Source of the DNA: an uncultured Calothrix sp.
GTDB lineage: Bacteria; Cyanobacteriota; Cyanobacteriia; Cyanobacteriales; Nostocaceae
Direction: 5' to 3'
Assembly: GCA_937973965.1 (NCBI GenBank)
Contig: CALJJQ010000126.1
Location: forward strand, 1 to 55,049
Length of the DNA: 55,049 nt
Under the pieces are notes generated by a model that saw only the letters and a list, made by a program, of their open reading frames with translations, searched no databases and had not been told where the DNA came from. The position numbers were made by a program, and so were the translations under genes. Below are positions 17,621 to 27,004 of this stretch, piece by piece (position 1 is the stretch's first letter; each line of letters opens with the position of its first letter).

Positions 17621-18022
17621 CAAAATAGTAATAATTAATAATTGAAAAACAACCTCTTAATGAAAATGAAAAGTTCACTAATAGGCAATACAGTTCAGTT
17701 AGGCTTAAAAGCCTGATTATTGGGTCGGTTGAGTTGAAGAATCTAGAGGCAGAGTCTCGTGGAATGCATCCCCACGCGGAGCATCGGGACGAGATCATCA
17801 CAAAAACTGTGTGAACTTATGGGTAAATTTCCACAAAATCAACAGTCTACGCAAAGCCTCAACCCAACCTACAGTTATCTTTAACACCAAGCGTATTACA
17901 CTAATAGGCTGTGGAAATTAGAAATCATCCAAATGCGGGTTTTTTGACCCGCACTACCATACTTCGACAAACTTAGTACAAGACATCCATTAAAAGCCTG
18001 TTGACAGTCTACTGAAGATTTT

Positions 18023-18517
18023 CTAGAATCTTAAACCGACACCGCCTTGAACAGACAAAGCTGTACCACCGCGATCGCGATAAGCATCAAAGGCTATAAT
18101 CGCATTCCCAAAGATGACCGTATTACTGTTAGGGACAACGTAATCCACACCCGGTTGTAGGGCAAAGCTAATTTTGTTACCAACGGGGGAGGATTCATCA
18201 CCACTAGCTAATACTAATCCTGCACCTAAGTAGGCATCAGTTTGCCAATTCAAAGGTAAATCATAGGAAACGGTGGGGACAACGGCTGTATTTCTACCAA
18301 CTAAAGCCTGGGCGCGAAATGATACAGGAGCTTTCAGTAATCGATAGCGTGCTGCAACTACACCTCCCACCTGTACACCATCGGTAACACCTACGGTTGA
18401 ACCCACACCGACATAACTACCGTAGGCAACTTGAGCTGCGGCAGGTTGGGTAGTCATTGTTAAACTTGATACAAATCCGGCGCAAATCGTCGCGGTCAAA
18501 AAGTTTTGGTATTTCAT
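18023..18517 (-). CDS. Secreted, barrel-like conserved cyanobacterial protein
   Basis: The 164-residue product has a clear signal peptide (hydrophobic core ICAGFVSSLTM, cleavage region near PAAAQ at about residue 28). The mature part is rich in Gly, Val and alternating hydrophobic residues and ends in GGVGLRF, with a terminal Phe as in many outer-membrane beta-barrels. I therefore suspect a small outer-membrane or periplasmic beta protein, but I do not recognise a named family. Transcription is away from the EndoU-like gene's end, with the 118-base MITE-like element between them. Confidence 0.7.
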   Translation of the reverse strand: MKYQNFLTATICAGFVSSLTMTTQPAAAQVAYGSYVGVGSTVGVTDGVQVGGVVAARYRLLKAPVSFRAQALVGRNTAVVPTVSYDLPLNWQTDAYLGAGLVLASGDESSPVGNKISFALQPGVDYVVPNSNTVIFGNAIIAFDAYRDRGGTALSVQGGVGLRF

Positions 18518-18582
18518 GTCCTAACTCCTCACTGACTTATTATAAGTTATTCGCTCAAAGTTTACGGGTTTGTCTAATCAAC

Positions 18583-18700
18583 AGGACTTATGCACTGATT
18601 ACGATAAAACAAGACTTTGAGATTGCTACTTTGGAAGAAGTTGCTGCGGGTCTACCTAAGGTTGCAATGACGTAACTGCTCCCGTGATTGCGTAAGTCCT
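18583..18700. mobile_element. MITE-like element with AGGACTTA ends, copy 2
   Basis: Terminal inverted repeats AGGACTTATGCA (18583-18594) and TGCGTAAGTCCT (18689-18700) match at 11 of 12 positions. The interior shares TTTGAGATTGCT with the copy at 11293-11383. It carries no gene and lies between two secreted-protein genes. Confidence 0.8.
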
Positions 18701-18737
18701 AATCAATACTAACTGATCCACAATTAGCATGGAGAGC

Positions 18738-19571
18738 TCAACGAGAACCGATACATTTTTTTCCATTGGGTGTTGCATCGGGATAAAAGGTGATAATTGC
18801 TTGATTGCGACGGACAAAAACCGATGAAAAAGTCTTTCCAGTTTCAGCATCTTTGATATTAAAAATACAAGCACCTTCATTATTTCGTTGGAGTTTAAAT
18901 ATACGGGTTGCATCGATTAATAATTCTTCCGCATTACTCAGATACCCATATCCCTTCAGGGTATCTAATGCTCGAACTTTGCCATCATTAATTGATATCC
19001 CCATAGTGTAGATTACTCCTGGAACCACTTCCTGTTTACTATCATTATTGGGAAGACGACCAGCGATTCCTTGATTTTGTAACTGTAGGTAGCGACCGTA
19101 GAAGTGTAAACCACCGATTTTTGTCGGACTGTTGATTTCCCCGCAAAAGACATGTTCAAAACCTTTACCACGAAACCAGATATTGGTTAAATCCTGGATA
19201 AAATCAGATTTCCCCCTCCTTCCTGGACGTAGTTCTCCCCCCGTCACTGCTTGTAATTTTTGCAGGACTTCTGGATGCGATCGCATTAATTGTTTGAATT
19301 TTTCGGGGTTGACTTTGGTTCCGATTGATCCACATGCATTTAAAACGGCTTGATCAAATTTATTTAATTGGGGGGGAAGGGGAGAAATATCAAGTTGTTG
19401 ACCTTGGGGAAATCCCACAGGAACGGGATTATCTTCATTATCAAAAAACGGTAGAAATTCGCTTCTCGCTTGCGCAGTTGTGGCAATATAATTAATACCA
19501 ATTACATAAGTAAACAAGAAAAATATCAATTTCCCAGCTAATGACTTAATTGGCTTTTTCCCTAAATTCAT
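18738..19571 (-). CDS. Secreted EndoU-like nuclease-fold protein
   Basis: The 277-residue protein has an N-terminal hydrophobic segment (residues about 13-31) followed by TTAQA, consistent with export. Its core H140-V-F-C-G-E and, after 10 residues, G-G-L-H156-F resembles the two-histidine active site of bacterial EndoU nucleases (PF14436), and RYLQLQNQGIAGRLPNN follows as in cyanobacterial members I recall. A later Lys such as that in ETGKTFSSVFVRR could be the third catalytic residue, but I cannot place it securely. EndoU domains in bacteria occur as toxins and as stand-alone exported proteins; no immunity-like or contact-inhibition gene lies next to it. Fold assignment is moderately sure, activity is inferred. 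Confidence 0.65.
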   Translation of the reverse strand: MNLGKKPIKSLAGKLIFFLFTYVIGINYIATTAQARSEFLPFFDNEDNPVPVGFPQGQQLDISPLPPQLNKFDQAVLNACGSIGTKVNPEKFKQLMRSHPEVLQKLQAVTGGELRPGRRGKSDFIQDLTNIWFRGKGFEHVFCGEINSPTKIGGLHFYGRYLQLQNQGIAGRLPNNDSKQEVVPGVIYTMGISINDGKVRALDTLKGYGYLSNAEELLIDATRIFKLQRNNEGACIFNIKDAETGKTFSSVFVRRNQAIITFYPDATPNGKKCIGSR

Positions 19572-19676
19572 CTTCTATCTCTTTTGGTGACAAAGTTAAT
19601 ACTCATCAACTCAATATCTGTTTAGATAAATTTTGATTTTGACAAACCCATTATTTTCTAGACAGAATAATTCAAG

Positions 19677-20111
19677 ATGACATTTAATTTTATACTAATT
19701 ATGTATCCGAATAGTTCCGTAACATCACTGAAAATCAGTAAAGTTGGGGATAGGGCATTCCTTTACAACTTTTTTTTGAGTATGGTGTCAATATCAATAA
19801 TTTTTTCACCAACTTTAATAAAGACTTTTATAATTATTATTTTTTTCACAATTATGCAATTTTTTCTTGAATTTATATGTATGATTAACAAAGGAAATTT
19901 TACAGCCATAATGGTTATTATATTCATTTTTATTCGCTTTGGGGATAGTTTTTTACCAAAACCATTGAGTACCTATAGCTTGCAAACTCGCAATACAATT
20001 AATCAATTAGTCATTGGATTATTTCCTATTTGGAAACCCAAAGTTAACCCTTATCAAAAAACCGAGAAACAACTAGATGATATCCAAAATAATAGAGCTA
20101 ATCAAAAATGA
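19677..20111 (+). CDS. Possible small membrane protein
   Basis: A 144-codon frame from ATG 19677 encodes three hydrophobic stretches (about residues 29-45, 48-68 and 75-90) and a hydrophilic Gln/Asn/Lys-rich tail. Base composition is strongly AT-rich, which by itself favours Phe/Ile-rich frames, so chance is a real alternative. An internal ATG (MYPNSSV) is another possible start. I recognise no family. It lies between the EndoU-like gene and the Mop protein. Confidence 0.35.
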   Translation: MTFNFILIMYPNSSVTSLKISKVGDRAFLYNFFLSMVSISIIFSPTLIKTFIIIIFFTIMQFFLEFICMINKGNFTAIMVIIFIFIRFGDSFLPKPLSTYSLQTRNTINQLVIGLFPIWKPKVNPYQKTEKQLDDIQNNRANQK

Positions 20112-20289
20112 TTTTTATCAGCATTCATTTTATTGAATGTCAAAACACCTTTATCAGACCCGACGGTTCGTCTCCACCAATTCCCTTGATTCCAATAATC
20201 ATTAATTGTTTATGAAAATAATTTCCTATTCCTAATAATCATTGATATGATTTAGGATGAATTTTACGGTACGCACCATAGGCGAAACA

Positions 20290-20499
20290 ATGAAACTTAG
20301 CGCTCGTAATACCATCAAAGGGAAAGTCAAAAAAATTATACCAGGAGTTGTGAGTACAGAAGTTGTACTAGAAATTACACCAGGAATTGAACTTACCGCT
20401 ATCATTACCAAAGATTCAGCCCAAGCATTGGGTTTAACAGTTGGAAAAGAAGCCTATGCGGTTATCAAATCCACCGATGTCATGGTTGGTGTAGATTAA
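20290..20499 (+). CDS. Mop/TOBE-domain molybdate-binding protein
   Basis: The 69-residue protein MKLSARNTIKGKV...VMVGVD is a single TOBE (Mop) domain of the molbindin type. Such proteins assemble into hexamers that bind molybdate or other oxyanions in the cytoplasm, for storage or buffering. Diagnostic features are SARNTIKGKV at the start, ITPGIELTAIITKDSAQ in the middle and YAVIKSTDVMV at the end. An upstream in-frame ATG at 20257 would add eleven residues that families of this type lack, so I use 20290. No molybdate transporter is adjacent. Confidence 0.85.
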   Translation: MKLSARNTIKGKVKKIIPGVVSTEVVLEITPGIELTAIITKDSAQALGLTVGKEAYAVIKSTDVMVGVD

Positions 20500-20559
20500 A
20501 CTACTTGTTGTCAGACTGTCTACAGGTGATAATGTACCCCATCAACAAGAGTGAAAATC

Positions 20560-21765
20560 ATGATGATAGGGTACGAATTCTCTGAATTAGCGCGACTGTA
20601 CAAAAATACCCTGCTGGATAACGTTATTCCTTTCTGGGAGAATTACTCAATAGATTGGGAACAAGGGGGATATTTTACCTGTCTCGACCGCACAGGTAAA
20701 GTGTATGATACAGACAAATTTATTTGGTTACAAAATCGTCAATTGTGGACATTTTCCAGTTTATATCAGCAAGTTGAGCGCCGGGAAAACTGGTTGCAAA
20801 TAGCACAACAGGGAGCAGAGTTTCTGGCGGAAAATGGACGCGATCGCGAAGGGAATTGGTATTTTGCCCTCAATCGCAACGGACAACCATTGGTACAACC
20901 CTACAATATTTTTTCCGATTGTTTTGCGGCAATGGCATTTAGTAAGTATGCCCAAATTAGTGGTTTAGAGTGGGCAAAGGAAGTCGCAATTCAAGCTTAT
21001 CATAATGTTTTGCGTCGTCAAGATAATCCTAAAGGTAAATATACAAAAGTCTATCCCGGTACGCGTCCGATGAAGTCATTAGCAGTACCAATGATATTAG
21101 CTAATTTGACTTTAGAAATGGAATGGTTGCTAGCAAGGGAGACCTTAGAACAGGTATTAGCAGCAACTGTTCAAGAAGTAATGGGCGATTTTCTGGATCA
21201 AGAAAGGGGTTTAATGCGGGAAAATGTTGCACCGGATGGTTCTCCGATAGATTGTTTTGATGGCAGATTAATTAATCCCGGACATGGAATTGAAGCGATG
21301 TGGTTTATTATGGATATTGCCCATCGTCGCGGTAATTTACAGATAATTAATCAAGCTGTGGATGTGGTTTTAAATACTCTAAATTTTGCTTGGGACCAAG
21401 AATATGGTGGTTTATATTATTTTCTTGATGTTCAAGGATATCCACCTCAGCAATTAGAATGGGATCAAAAATTATGGTGGGTACATTTAGAGACTTTGGT
21501 GGCTTTAGTAATGGGATATCGACTGACCCAGAGAGAAGCTTGTTGGGAATGGTACAAAAAAGTTCATGAATATACCTGGTCACACTTTGCTGATCAGCAA
21601 TATGGGGAGTGGTTTGGTTATTTGAATCGACGGGGAGAGGTATTATTAAACCTCAAGGGTGGAAAATGGAAAGGCTGCTTTCATGTTCCCAGAGCAATGT
21701 ATCTTTGTTGGCAACAATTTGCGGCTATGGGTTATACCAATTTGCAAAAAGAAGGCGAAAGATAA
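20560..21765 (+). CDS. AGE-family epimerase/isomerase
   Basis: The roughly 400-residue protein is an (alpha/alpha)6-barrel enzyme of the N-acylglucosamine 2-epimerase family, which interconverts C2 epimers of sugars such as GlcNAc/ManNAc or aldose/ketose pairs. Conserved barrel motifs include [74 protein letters not shown] and [11 protein letters not shown], holding the aromatic, Arg and His residues of the active site. The exact sugar is not determined. Three starts are possible: GTG 20551, ATG 20560 and ATG 20563; I choose 20560 because AAGAG then sits 8 bases upstream. A dispersed palindrome follows the stop. Confidence 0.88.
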   Translation: MMIGYEFSELARLYKNTLLDNVIPFWENYSIDWEQGGYFTCLDRTGKVYDTDKFIWLQNRQLWTFSSLYQQVERRENWLQIAQQGAEFLAENGRDREGNWYFALNRNGQPLVQPYNIFSDCFAAMAFSKYAQISGLEWAKEVAIQAYHNVLRRQDNPKGKYTKVYPGTRPMKSLAVPMILANLTLEMEWLLARETLEQVLAATVQEVMGDFLDQERGLMRENVAPDGSPIDCFDGRLINPGHGIEAMWFIMDIAHRRGNLQIINQAVDVVLNTLNFAWDQEYGGLYYFLDVQGYPPQQLEWDQKLWWVHLETLVALVMGYRLTQREACWEWYKKVHEYTWSHFADQQYGEWFGYLNRRGEVLLNLKGGKWKGCFHVPRAMYLCWQQFAAMGYTNLQKEGER

Positions 21766-21777
21766 ATTTTGTCGATG

Positions 21778-21801
21778 TAGAGACGTAGTAATGCTACGTC
21801 T
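21778..21801. repeat. Dispersed palindrome, copy 5
   Basis: AGACGTAG (21781-21788) and CTACGTCT (21794-21801) form a perfect 8-base stem with a 5-base loop, preceded by GTAG. It lies between two convergent genes and could terminate transcription, but no T tract follows. Confidence 0.8.
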
Positions 21802-21881
21802 TATATTCTGGATATATTGCAAACATTTTACTGTGGGAGCTACGTCGAACCGTTTTTAGAATCGGTATTAAAAAAGAAGAA

Positions 21882-22448
21882 TTAATTTGGATAATGGGGA
21901 TTAATTAAACTAGTTAAAATATGGTCTTCCCATTTGCCATTAATCAATAAATAATCTCGAGCATAGCCTTCCACTACAAACCCTAATTTTTTTAATAAAT
22001 TACCACTGCGCTGATTATGGGGCATATAACAGGCCATAATTCGGTGCATTTTTAGTTGCTGAAATACATAATTCACTGCCAAACTTAAACCCTCAAGCAT
22101 ATATCCTTGACCTTGCCATGTTTGTGCTAGACTATATCCTACATGGCAGTACTGGGCTGCACCCCTGACAAAATTATTAAAATTAATTGTACCAATAATA
22201 ATATCTAAATTTTCCTTGGGAAACATAAATAGTCGTAGGGAACGGTCATTTACCAGTTCATGTAAATTAGTTTCCACCTGTAACCGCCAATATTCTTCAG
22301 AAAAAAAACCATCCTCCCACAATGGATAATAGGGAGTCAGATAGGTTTTATTATGACTAAAATAGCTAATAATGCGTTGAATATCTTCATGATTTGCCAT
22401 CCTTAAAATTAAACGATGACTAGATAGAAGTGGCAATTGCGATCGCAT
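21882..22448 (-). CDS. RimJ/RimL-type GNAT N-acetyltransferase
   Basis: The 188-residue protein acetylates an amine with acetyl-CoA. It shows the GNAT order: an N-terminal strand pair with SHRLILRMANHEDI, the central strand IIIGTINFNNF and HVGYSL, the acetyl-CoA loop QTWQGQGYMLEGL, and the RimJ signature NQRSGNLLKKLGFVVEGYARDYL with WEDHIL after it. That subgroup includes ribosomal-protein and antibiotic or peptide N-acetyltransferases; the substrate here is unknown. A HIP1 site overlaps the start region. It converges with the AGE gene and follows the K+ channel on the same strand. Confidence 0.85.
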   Translation of the reverse strand: MRSQLPLLSSHRLILRMANHEDIQRIISYFSHNKTYLTPYYPLWEDGFFSEEYWRLQVETNLHELVNDRSLRLFMFPKENLDIIIGTINFNNFVRGAAQYCHVGYSLAQTWQGQGYMLEGLSLAVNYVFQQLKMHRIMACYMPHNQRSGNLLKKLGFVVEGYARDYLLINGKWEDHILTSLINPHYPN

Positions 22449-22535
22449 ACGGTCAGTTCAGGGAAACATTAAAAAAGTCGGGAACACGAGAGTAACTCTA
22501 GAGAATTGCTCTCAAATTAGGTATACTGAGAATTA

Positions 22536-23645
22536 TCAACTACGGGGACGGCGAATTTGCTTTGACGTAATCGGACTTAAAATTTGGTTTAAATTCCGCA
22601 GTTGCTCCGCAGTTCCCATACAAATGAGCATATCTCCCGCCATTAACAGCGTATCGCCAGTTGGTGCGCCAATCAATGTGCCATCAGCGCGACGAATTGC
22701 TAAAACCAAAGCTCCAGTCTGCGATCGCAATTCCGCTTTTTGTAAAGTCTCCCCCACAAAAGCACAGGTTCCCGGTTCAATCAGCAACTCTTCCATATAC
22801 AACTGACGGTCAGTCCCGGAAATAATCCCATCCACAAAATCCATCACCTGGGGACGTAAAGCCGCAGCAGCCATCCGTTTTCCCCCTGTAATATAGGGTG
22901 AAATTACCACATCCGCACCCCCACGCTGCAACTTTTGCAAACCCTCCTCCGTACTCGCACGGGCAATGACACGAATCTGGGGATTCAGGGTTTTTGCGGA
23001 AAGGATAATATATAAATTTTCCGCGTCCGAAGGTAAAGCCGCCACAATACAATTCGCCCGTTCCACCCCAACTTGCAGTAAACTTTCATCTAAAGTAGCA
23101 TCACCCAAATACATATTATATCCTTCCATTTGGGCCATCCGTACTGACTCAACTTCCGCATCAATAATTACAAATGGTACACCTTCAGCCCGAAACTCCT
23201 TGGCAATCTGTCGCCCGGTGCGACTAAAGCCACAAATGATATAATGTCCAGTAAGGGAATCCATTAGTCGCCGTAATTGTCGTAGTTTAATACCTTCTTG
23301 AAAATATCCTTGAATGATGGCTTCGGTAAAACGATTCACAATGTAACCAATACTAACCAAACCCATCAGAATTAAAGCAATGGTAAATAACCTCCCCCGA
23401 TTTTCCAACGGTCGAGTTTCCCCATATCCCACCGTTGCCAGGGTAATAATTGTCATGTAAGCCGCATCTTGCCAAGACCAGCCCTCAATTAAGCAATACC
23501 ACAATGTCCCAATGATAAACACTATCGCTAATGCGATCGCACCCGCCATCAATTCCGTTTGAATTCGATAGTACTTGTGTTCGAGACTGGAATAGATAAC
23601 ACGCCGTCTTTGAGTTTGTCTTCGTCGTCGAAACAATCTACGCAT
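22536..23645 (-). CDS. Two-TM potassium channel with RCK domains (MthK-like)
   Basis: The 369-residue protein begins with a basic Arg-rich tail, then TM1 (about residues 33-52), a pore loop with the selectivity filter T71-V-G-Y-G, and TM2 (about 88-107). The cytoplasmic part is a TrkA-N Rossmann (RCK-N) domain with ICGFSRTGRQIAKEF and LGDATLDESLL, and a TrkA-C domain from about residue 285 (GTCAFVGETL, GDMLICMGT). This is the architecture of ligand-gated prokaryotic K+ channels such as MthK, in the plasma membrane. The ligand is unknown. It is divergent from argD with about 155 bases between. Confidence 0.92.
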   Translation of the reverse strand: MRRLFRRRRQTQRRRVIYSSLEHKYYRIQTELMAGAIALAIVFIIGTLWYCLIEGWSWQDAAYMTIITLATVGYGETRPLENRGRLFTIALILMGLVSIGYIVNRFTEAIIQGYFQEGIKLRQLRRLMDSLTGHYIICGFSRTGRQIAKEFRAEGVPFVIIDAEVESVRMAQMEGYNMYLGDATLDESLLQVGVERANCIVAALPSDAENLYIILSAKTLNPQIRVIARASTEEGLQKLQRGGADVVISPYITGGKRMAAAALRPQVMDFVDGIISGTDRQLYMEELLIEPGTCAFVGETLQKAELRSQTGALVLAIRRADGTLIGAPTGDTLLMAGDMLICMGTAEQLRNLNQILSPITSKQIRRPRS

Positions 23646-23790
23646 CAGGATGACATTTCATAACCAGAGTGACAAAAATGATTGCGATTTCCAAGACATA
23701 CTGGAACAAAGTATCATGAAAAACAGATAACAAAGTTATGTTTGATGGGTGACATACAGCTAAAAATCACAGTAAGATCAAAATACCTTT

Positions 23791-23795
23791 AGGAG
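23791..23795 (+). promoter_or_regulatory. Ribosome binding site deciding a GTG start
   Basis: AGGAG is 7 bases before GTG 23803. No ATG lies at comparable spacing, which supports the GTG start of argD. Confidence 0.75.
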
Positions 23796-23802
23796 TTAGG
23801 CA

Positions 23803-25077
23803 GTGAGCATCGAAACGCTAACAACCACCAATGTACAATCAGGGAGCAGCACATCACATCAATTTGACCAGAATCAATTTGATGCCACCGTGATGTCAAC
23901 CTATGCCCGGTTTCCAATCGCTTTAGAAAAAGGTCTAGGTTGCCGAGTTTGGGATACACAAGGACGAGAATATCTCGATTTTGTCGCCGGGATTGCCACC
24001 TGTACCCTCGGTCATGCCCATCCAGCGATGATTGAGAGTGTCACCCAACAAATTCAGAAACTGCATCACGTTTCCAATTTGTACTACATTCCCGAACAAG
24101 GAGAACTGGCTAATTGGCTAGTTTCCCACTCCTGTGCAGACCGGGTGTTTTTCTGCAATTCCGGAGCAGAAGCCAACGAAGCAGCCATCAAACTCGCCCG
24201 TAAATATGCCCATACAGTCCTGGAAATCGAACACCCAATTATTCTAACAGCCCATGCCAGTTTTCACGGACGAACTTTAGCCACAATTACCGCCACAGCT
24301 CAACCAAAATACCAAAAATATTTTGATCCCCTGGTTCCTGGCTTCCACTACGTACCCTACAACGATATCAATGCCGTGGAAGCAGCTGTGAGTGAACTGG
24401 ATGAAGGTGATTATCGCGTCGGTGCAATTTTGATGGAACCCCTACAAGGAGAAGGAGGGGTCAGACCAGGAGACATTGCATATTTCCAAAAACTGCGGCA
24501 AATTTGTGATGAAACGGGAATTTTGTTGATTTTTGACGAAGTACAAGTGGGAATGGGACGTACTGGTAAATTATGGGGATACGAAACTTTAGGAGTAGAA
24601 CCCGACATTATTACCAGCGCCAAAGGATTGGGAGGAGGAATTCCCATCGGTGCAATGCTAGCCAAAAAATTCTGTGACGTATTCCAGCCAGGGGAACATG
24701 CTAGCACCTTTGGGGGAAATCCCTTTGCCTGCGGTGTCGCTCTCAGTGTTTGCCAAACCCTAGAACGGGAAGATATTCTGACAAACGTGGTCAATCGGGG
24801 AGAACAACTACGTCAGGGACTGCGACAACTTGCAGCCAAATACCCCCATATTGTTACAGATGTACGAGGTTGGGGATTAATAAACGGGATGGAACTCAGC
24901 TTTGATATTCCCTATACAGCCGCAGATATCGCTAAAGCAGCAATTGAGCAAGGATTGCTCCTAGTACCCGCAGGACCCAAAGTCGTTCGTTTTGTTCCCC
25001 CCCTAGTAGTTACTGCTGCGGATATTCATGAAGGTTTAGCAAGATTGGAACAGGCATTAGTGAATATTATTAATTAA
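23803..25077 (+). CDS. argD: Acetylornithine aminotransferase
   Basis: The 424-residue PLP enzyme of the class III (fold type I) aminotransferases makes N-acetylornithine from N-acetylglutamate semialdehyde in arginine synthesis. Motifs in order are FCNSGAEANEAAIKLARK, ASFHGRTLATITAT, EPLQGEGGVRP, LLIFDEVQVGMGRTGK, TSAKGLGGGIPIGA with the PLP lysine at residue 274, and STFGGNPFACGVAL. The first 30 or so residues are a variable extension. The start is GTG 23803, supported by AGGAG 7 bases upstream. Related 4-aminobutyrate or ornithine aminotransferases share this pattern, but the length and VTDVRGWGLINGMEL fit ArgD best. Confidence 0.9.
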   Translation: MSIETLTTTNVQSGSSTSHQFDQNQFDATVMSTYARFPIALEKGLGCRVWDTQGREYLDFVAGIATCTLGHAHPAMIESVTQQIQKLHHVSNLYYIPEQGELANWLVSHSCADRVFFCNSGAEANEAAIKLARKYAHTVLEIEHPIILTAHASFHGRTLATITATAQPKYQKYFDPLVPGFHYVPYNDINAVEAAVSELDEGDYRVGAILMEPLQGEGGVRPGDIAYFQKLRQICDETGILLIFDEVQVGMGRTGKLWGYETLGVEPDIITSAKGLGGGIPIGAMLAKKFCDVFQPGEHASTFGGNPFACGVALSVCQTLEREDILTNVVNRGEQLRQGLRQLAAKYPHIVTDVRGWGLINGMELSFDIPYTAADIAKAAIEQGLLLVPAGPKVVRFVPPLVVTAADIHEGLARLEQALVNIIN

Positions 25078-25219
25078 ATCGAGAAATGAGGATTGTTGAC
25101 GTTGACAGTTAACTGTTGAGTGTCAATGCGATCGCCAAGTATTTTCACGGAAATCGGGTTTTGATCACGATTATCTGTTCATACAGAGATTTATCCTCAA
25201 AACCCCACTTCTAGCAAAA

Positions 25220-25243
25220 AATCCAAAATCCAAAATCCAAAAT
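25220..25243. repeat. Short tandem repeat (CCAAAAT heptamers)
   Basis: Three tandem ATCCAAA units between the convergent argD and deacetylase genes. Confidence 0.8.
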
Positions 25244-25246
25244 CGA

Positions 25247-27004
25247 CTAATCACTAGAGACAACCCGTGGAGTTGTCTCTAACTGGTTCGGAAATAGAGC
25301 GACAGCGTGGGGAACGGGACGAGGACGATACCGAGACTTACTTTCACCTTGATAAACCAGGGATGTACTATCACCGGAATCTAACATCACAGCTTCGACA
25401 AAGCCTTCCTCGGCTAGGATTTTACCCAATTGAATCGAATCAACGTTATCTCGACTAATACCGATTTCTGGTTGTCCGTCCTGATTAATCCCCCAAAAAG
25501 CCCGATAGCGTTTAGCATCAAAACCATATAAATTATTGAAAGACTTGGCTGGTTGGGGTTGACCATCCCGAACTAACCACGCTGCGGCGACAAAAATATC
25601 ATTTACCGGATGCATTTCTGTCTGAATTCCCGTCAAAGTATTGTGTTTATCCGGGTCAAAGGGTATAAATTTAACTGTTTTGTCATTGATTAGGACTAGA
25701 GGACGACCCTTGAGTTTGGGAATTTCCCCCCGATAACCGGGAATAAAACCATGACCAATTTTGCTTAAAACCGGTCCAATCATAACATTAGAATTGAGGG
25801 TTTTTAAAGAAAAAAAAGTGCCATCCACCGCCGCGACTGCACCTGTACCCTTAATAATATCTTCTATTTGATAGCGACTATCGGCGTGAATTGTAGCTGG
25901 TTTACCACCGGAGACAAACACAAAGGAAATACCCTCAATTTTCTTTTCTTCCTGACGAATCTCAGCTTGAAAATCCAGTCCACACAAAGGTAAATTTACA
26001 CCACCTGTGGCTTGGGGAAGAACTTTTGAAATTTGGGACTGACCAAATCTTCCAATGGCGAATAAATCTACCGACTCCCCAGCAAATATTTCCTTCGCAT
26101 CATCCATTGATAGGGCTGCAATATAACCTGATTTTTGCACCAATTCCTTAACTTTATCATCATGTTTTCCGGCTGGATAGGTGAAGTAGTTAATTGCTAT
26201 ACCTAGCTTTGACTCAAGTATGCGTTTCGATTCCGAAATTTCTGTGACCAACTCTTCGTCAGACAACTTTGTTAAATCCGCAGGATGACTGACACTGTGG
26301 GATGCTATCGTCACCAGGGGGTTAGCAGCCATCATTTTTAGTTCTTCCCAACTGACATGGGTGCGTCCGGTGTTGTCACCCACATAGCGAGTTGCAATCG
26401 AAAACACTGCGGGATAATTATATTTTTTGAGGAGGGGATAGACGTACTCATAATGACCGCCATAGCCATCGTCAAAGGAAAGCAGAATCGGCTTTTTTGG
26501 TAGAGGAATACCTGTGCGTAAGTGAATAATTAGTTGGTCTAAACTAATGGGTGTGGCTTGTTGAGATTTAATTAGCTGGAAATGATTCTCTAATTCGGTA
26601 GGTGTAACATCAAAAAAAACTTTCTTTTGAGGAAGAATATCGTGATACATGAAAATCGGCACTTTTGCTTTCGTTGCACTTTCATGAAGAAGTGGAAAAG
26701 TTTGAGTATTCAGGGTAAATTTTTTCGGCAATTGGGAACTAGTAAATACTAGTTGGGAAGCTGCTAAAGATTGATTGTTAGCTATAGTAATATTTTGATC
26801 TAGGTTTTGATATTTGTCACAAATTTCCGTTAAACTCATTACTTTTTCTAGAGTTTGCCAAGGAAATATATTTTCCTGAGAGATTTGGGAAGTTTTTATA
26901 GGTGAAAACCAATAAATATAGATAACCCAAAGAGAAATTATGAATAACAATGTACCGCAGAAGATAAATAAAAAATTCCTGACTCTAGACTTGTGATTAG
27001 GCAT
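25247..27004 (-). CDS. Polysaccharide deacetylase fused to a phosphodiester glycosidase domain
   Basis: The 585-residue protein has one N-terminal membrane anchor (about residues 10-31) and is expected to face the periplasm. Residues about 112-310 form a NodB-type carbohydrate esterase 4 domain: MYHDIL, FDD (178-179) and HSVSH (236-240) supply the metal triad, and FTYPAGKHD follows. Residues about 345-575 match the NAGPA-like phosphodiester glycosidase domain with GTGAVAAVDGTFFSL, RPLVLIND, RAFWGIN and EAVMLDSGDSTSLVY. The pairing suggests a single enzyme that both deacetylates and unlinks a cell-surface glycan, but the substrate is not known. A long non-coding stretch lies upstream of its start. 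Confidence 0.88.
   Translation of the reverse strand: MPNHKSRVRNFLFIFCGTLLFIISLWVIYIYWFSPIKTSQISQENIFPWQTLEKVMSLTEICDKYQNLDQNITIANNQSLAASQLVFTSSQLPKKFTLNTQTFPLLHESATKAKVPIFMYHDILPQKKVFFDVTPTELENHFQLIKSQQATPISLDQLIIHLRTGIPLPKKPILLSFDDGYGGHYEYVYPLLKKYNYPAVFSIATRYVGDNTGRTHVSWEELKMMAANPLVTIASHSVSHPADLTKLSDEELVTEISESKRILESKLGIAINYFTYPAGKHDDKVKELVQKSGYIAALSMDDAKEIFAGESVDLFAIGRFGQSQISKVLPQATGGVNLPLCGLDFQAEIRQEEKKIEGISFVFVSGGKPATIHADSRYQIEDIIKGTGAVAAVDGTFFSLKTLNSNVMIGPVLSKIGHGFIPGYRGEIPKLKGRPLVLINDKTVKFIPFDPDKHNTLTGIQTEMHPVNDIFVAAAWLVRDGQPQPAKSFNNLYGFDAKRYRAFWGINQDGQPEIGISRDNVDSIQLGKILAEEGFVEAVMLDSGDSTSLVYQGESKSRYRPRPVPHAVALFPNQLETTPRVVSSD

Larger units (their letters stand above)
17404..18022. other. 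Repeat-bearing intergenic region
   Basis: About 600 bases with two adjacent dispersed palindromes (17561-17587 and 17597-17620) and, near 17745-17795, a GC-richer segment containing the inverse of ATGCTCCGCGTGGG, which recurs near 44050. An open frame at 17517-17801 on minus is made mostly of these repeats and I reject it. Confidence 0.6.

Noticed and set aside
17517-17801. Minus-strand frame of 94 codons
   Set aside because: Largely composed of two dispersed palindromes and another repeat; the encoded residues are repeat translations.
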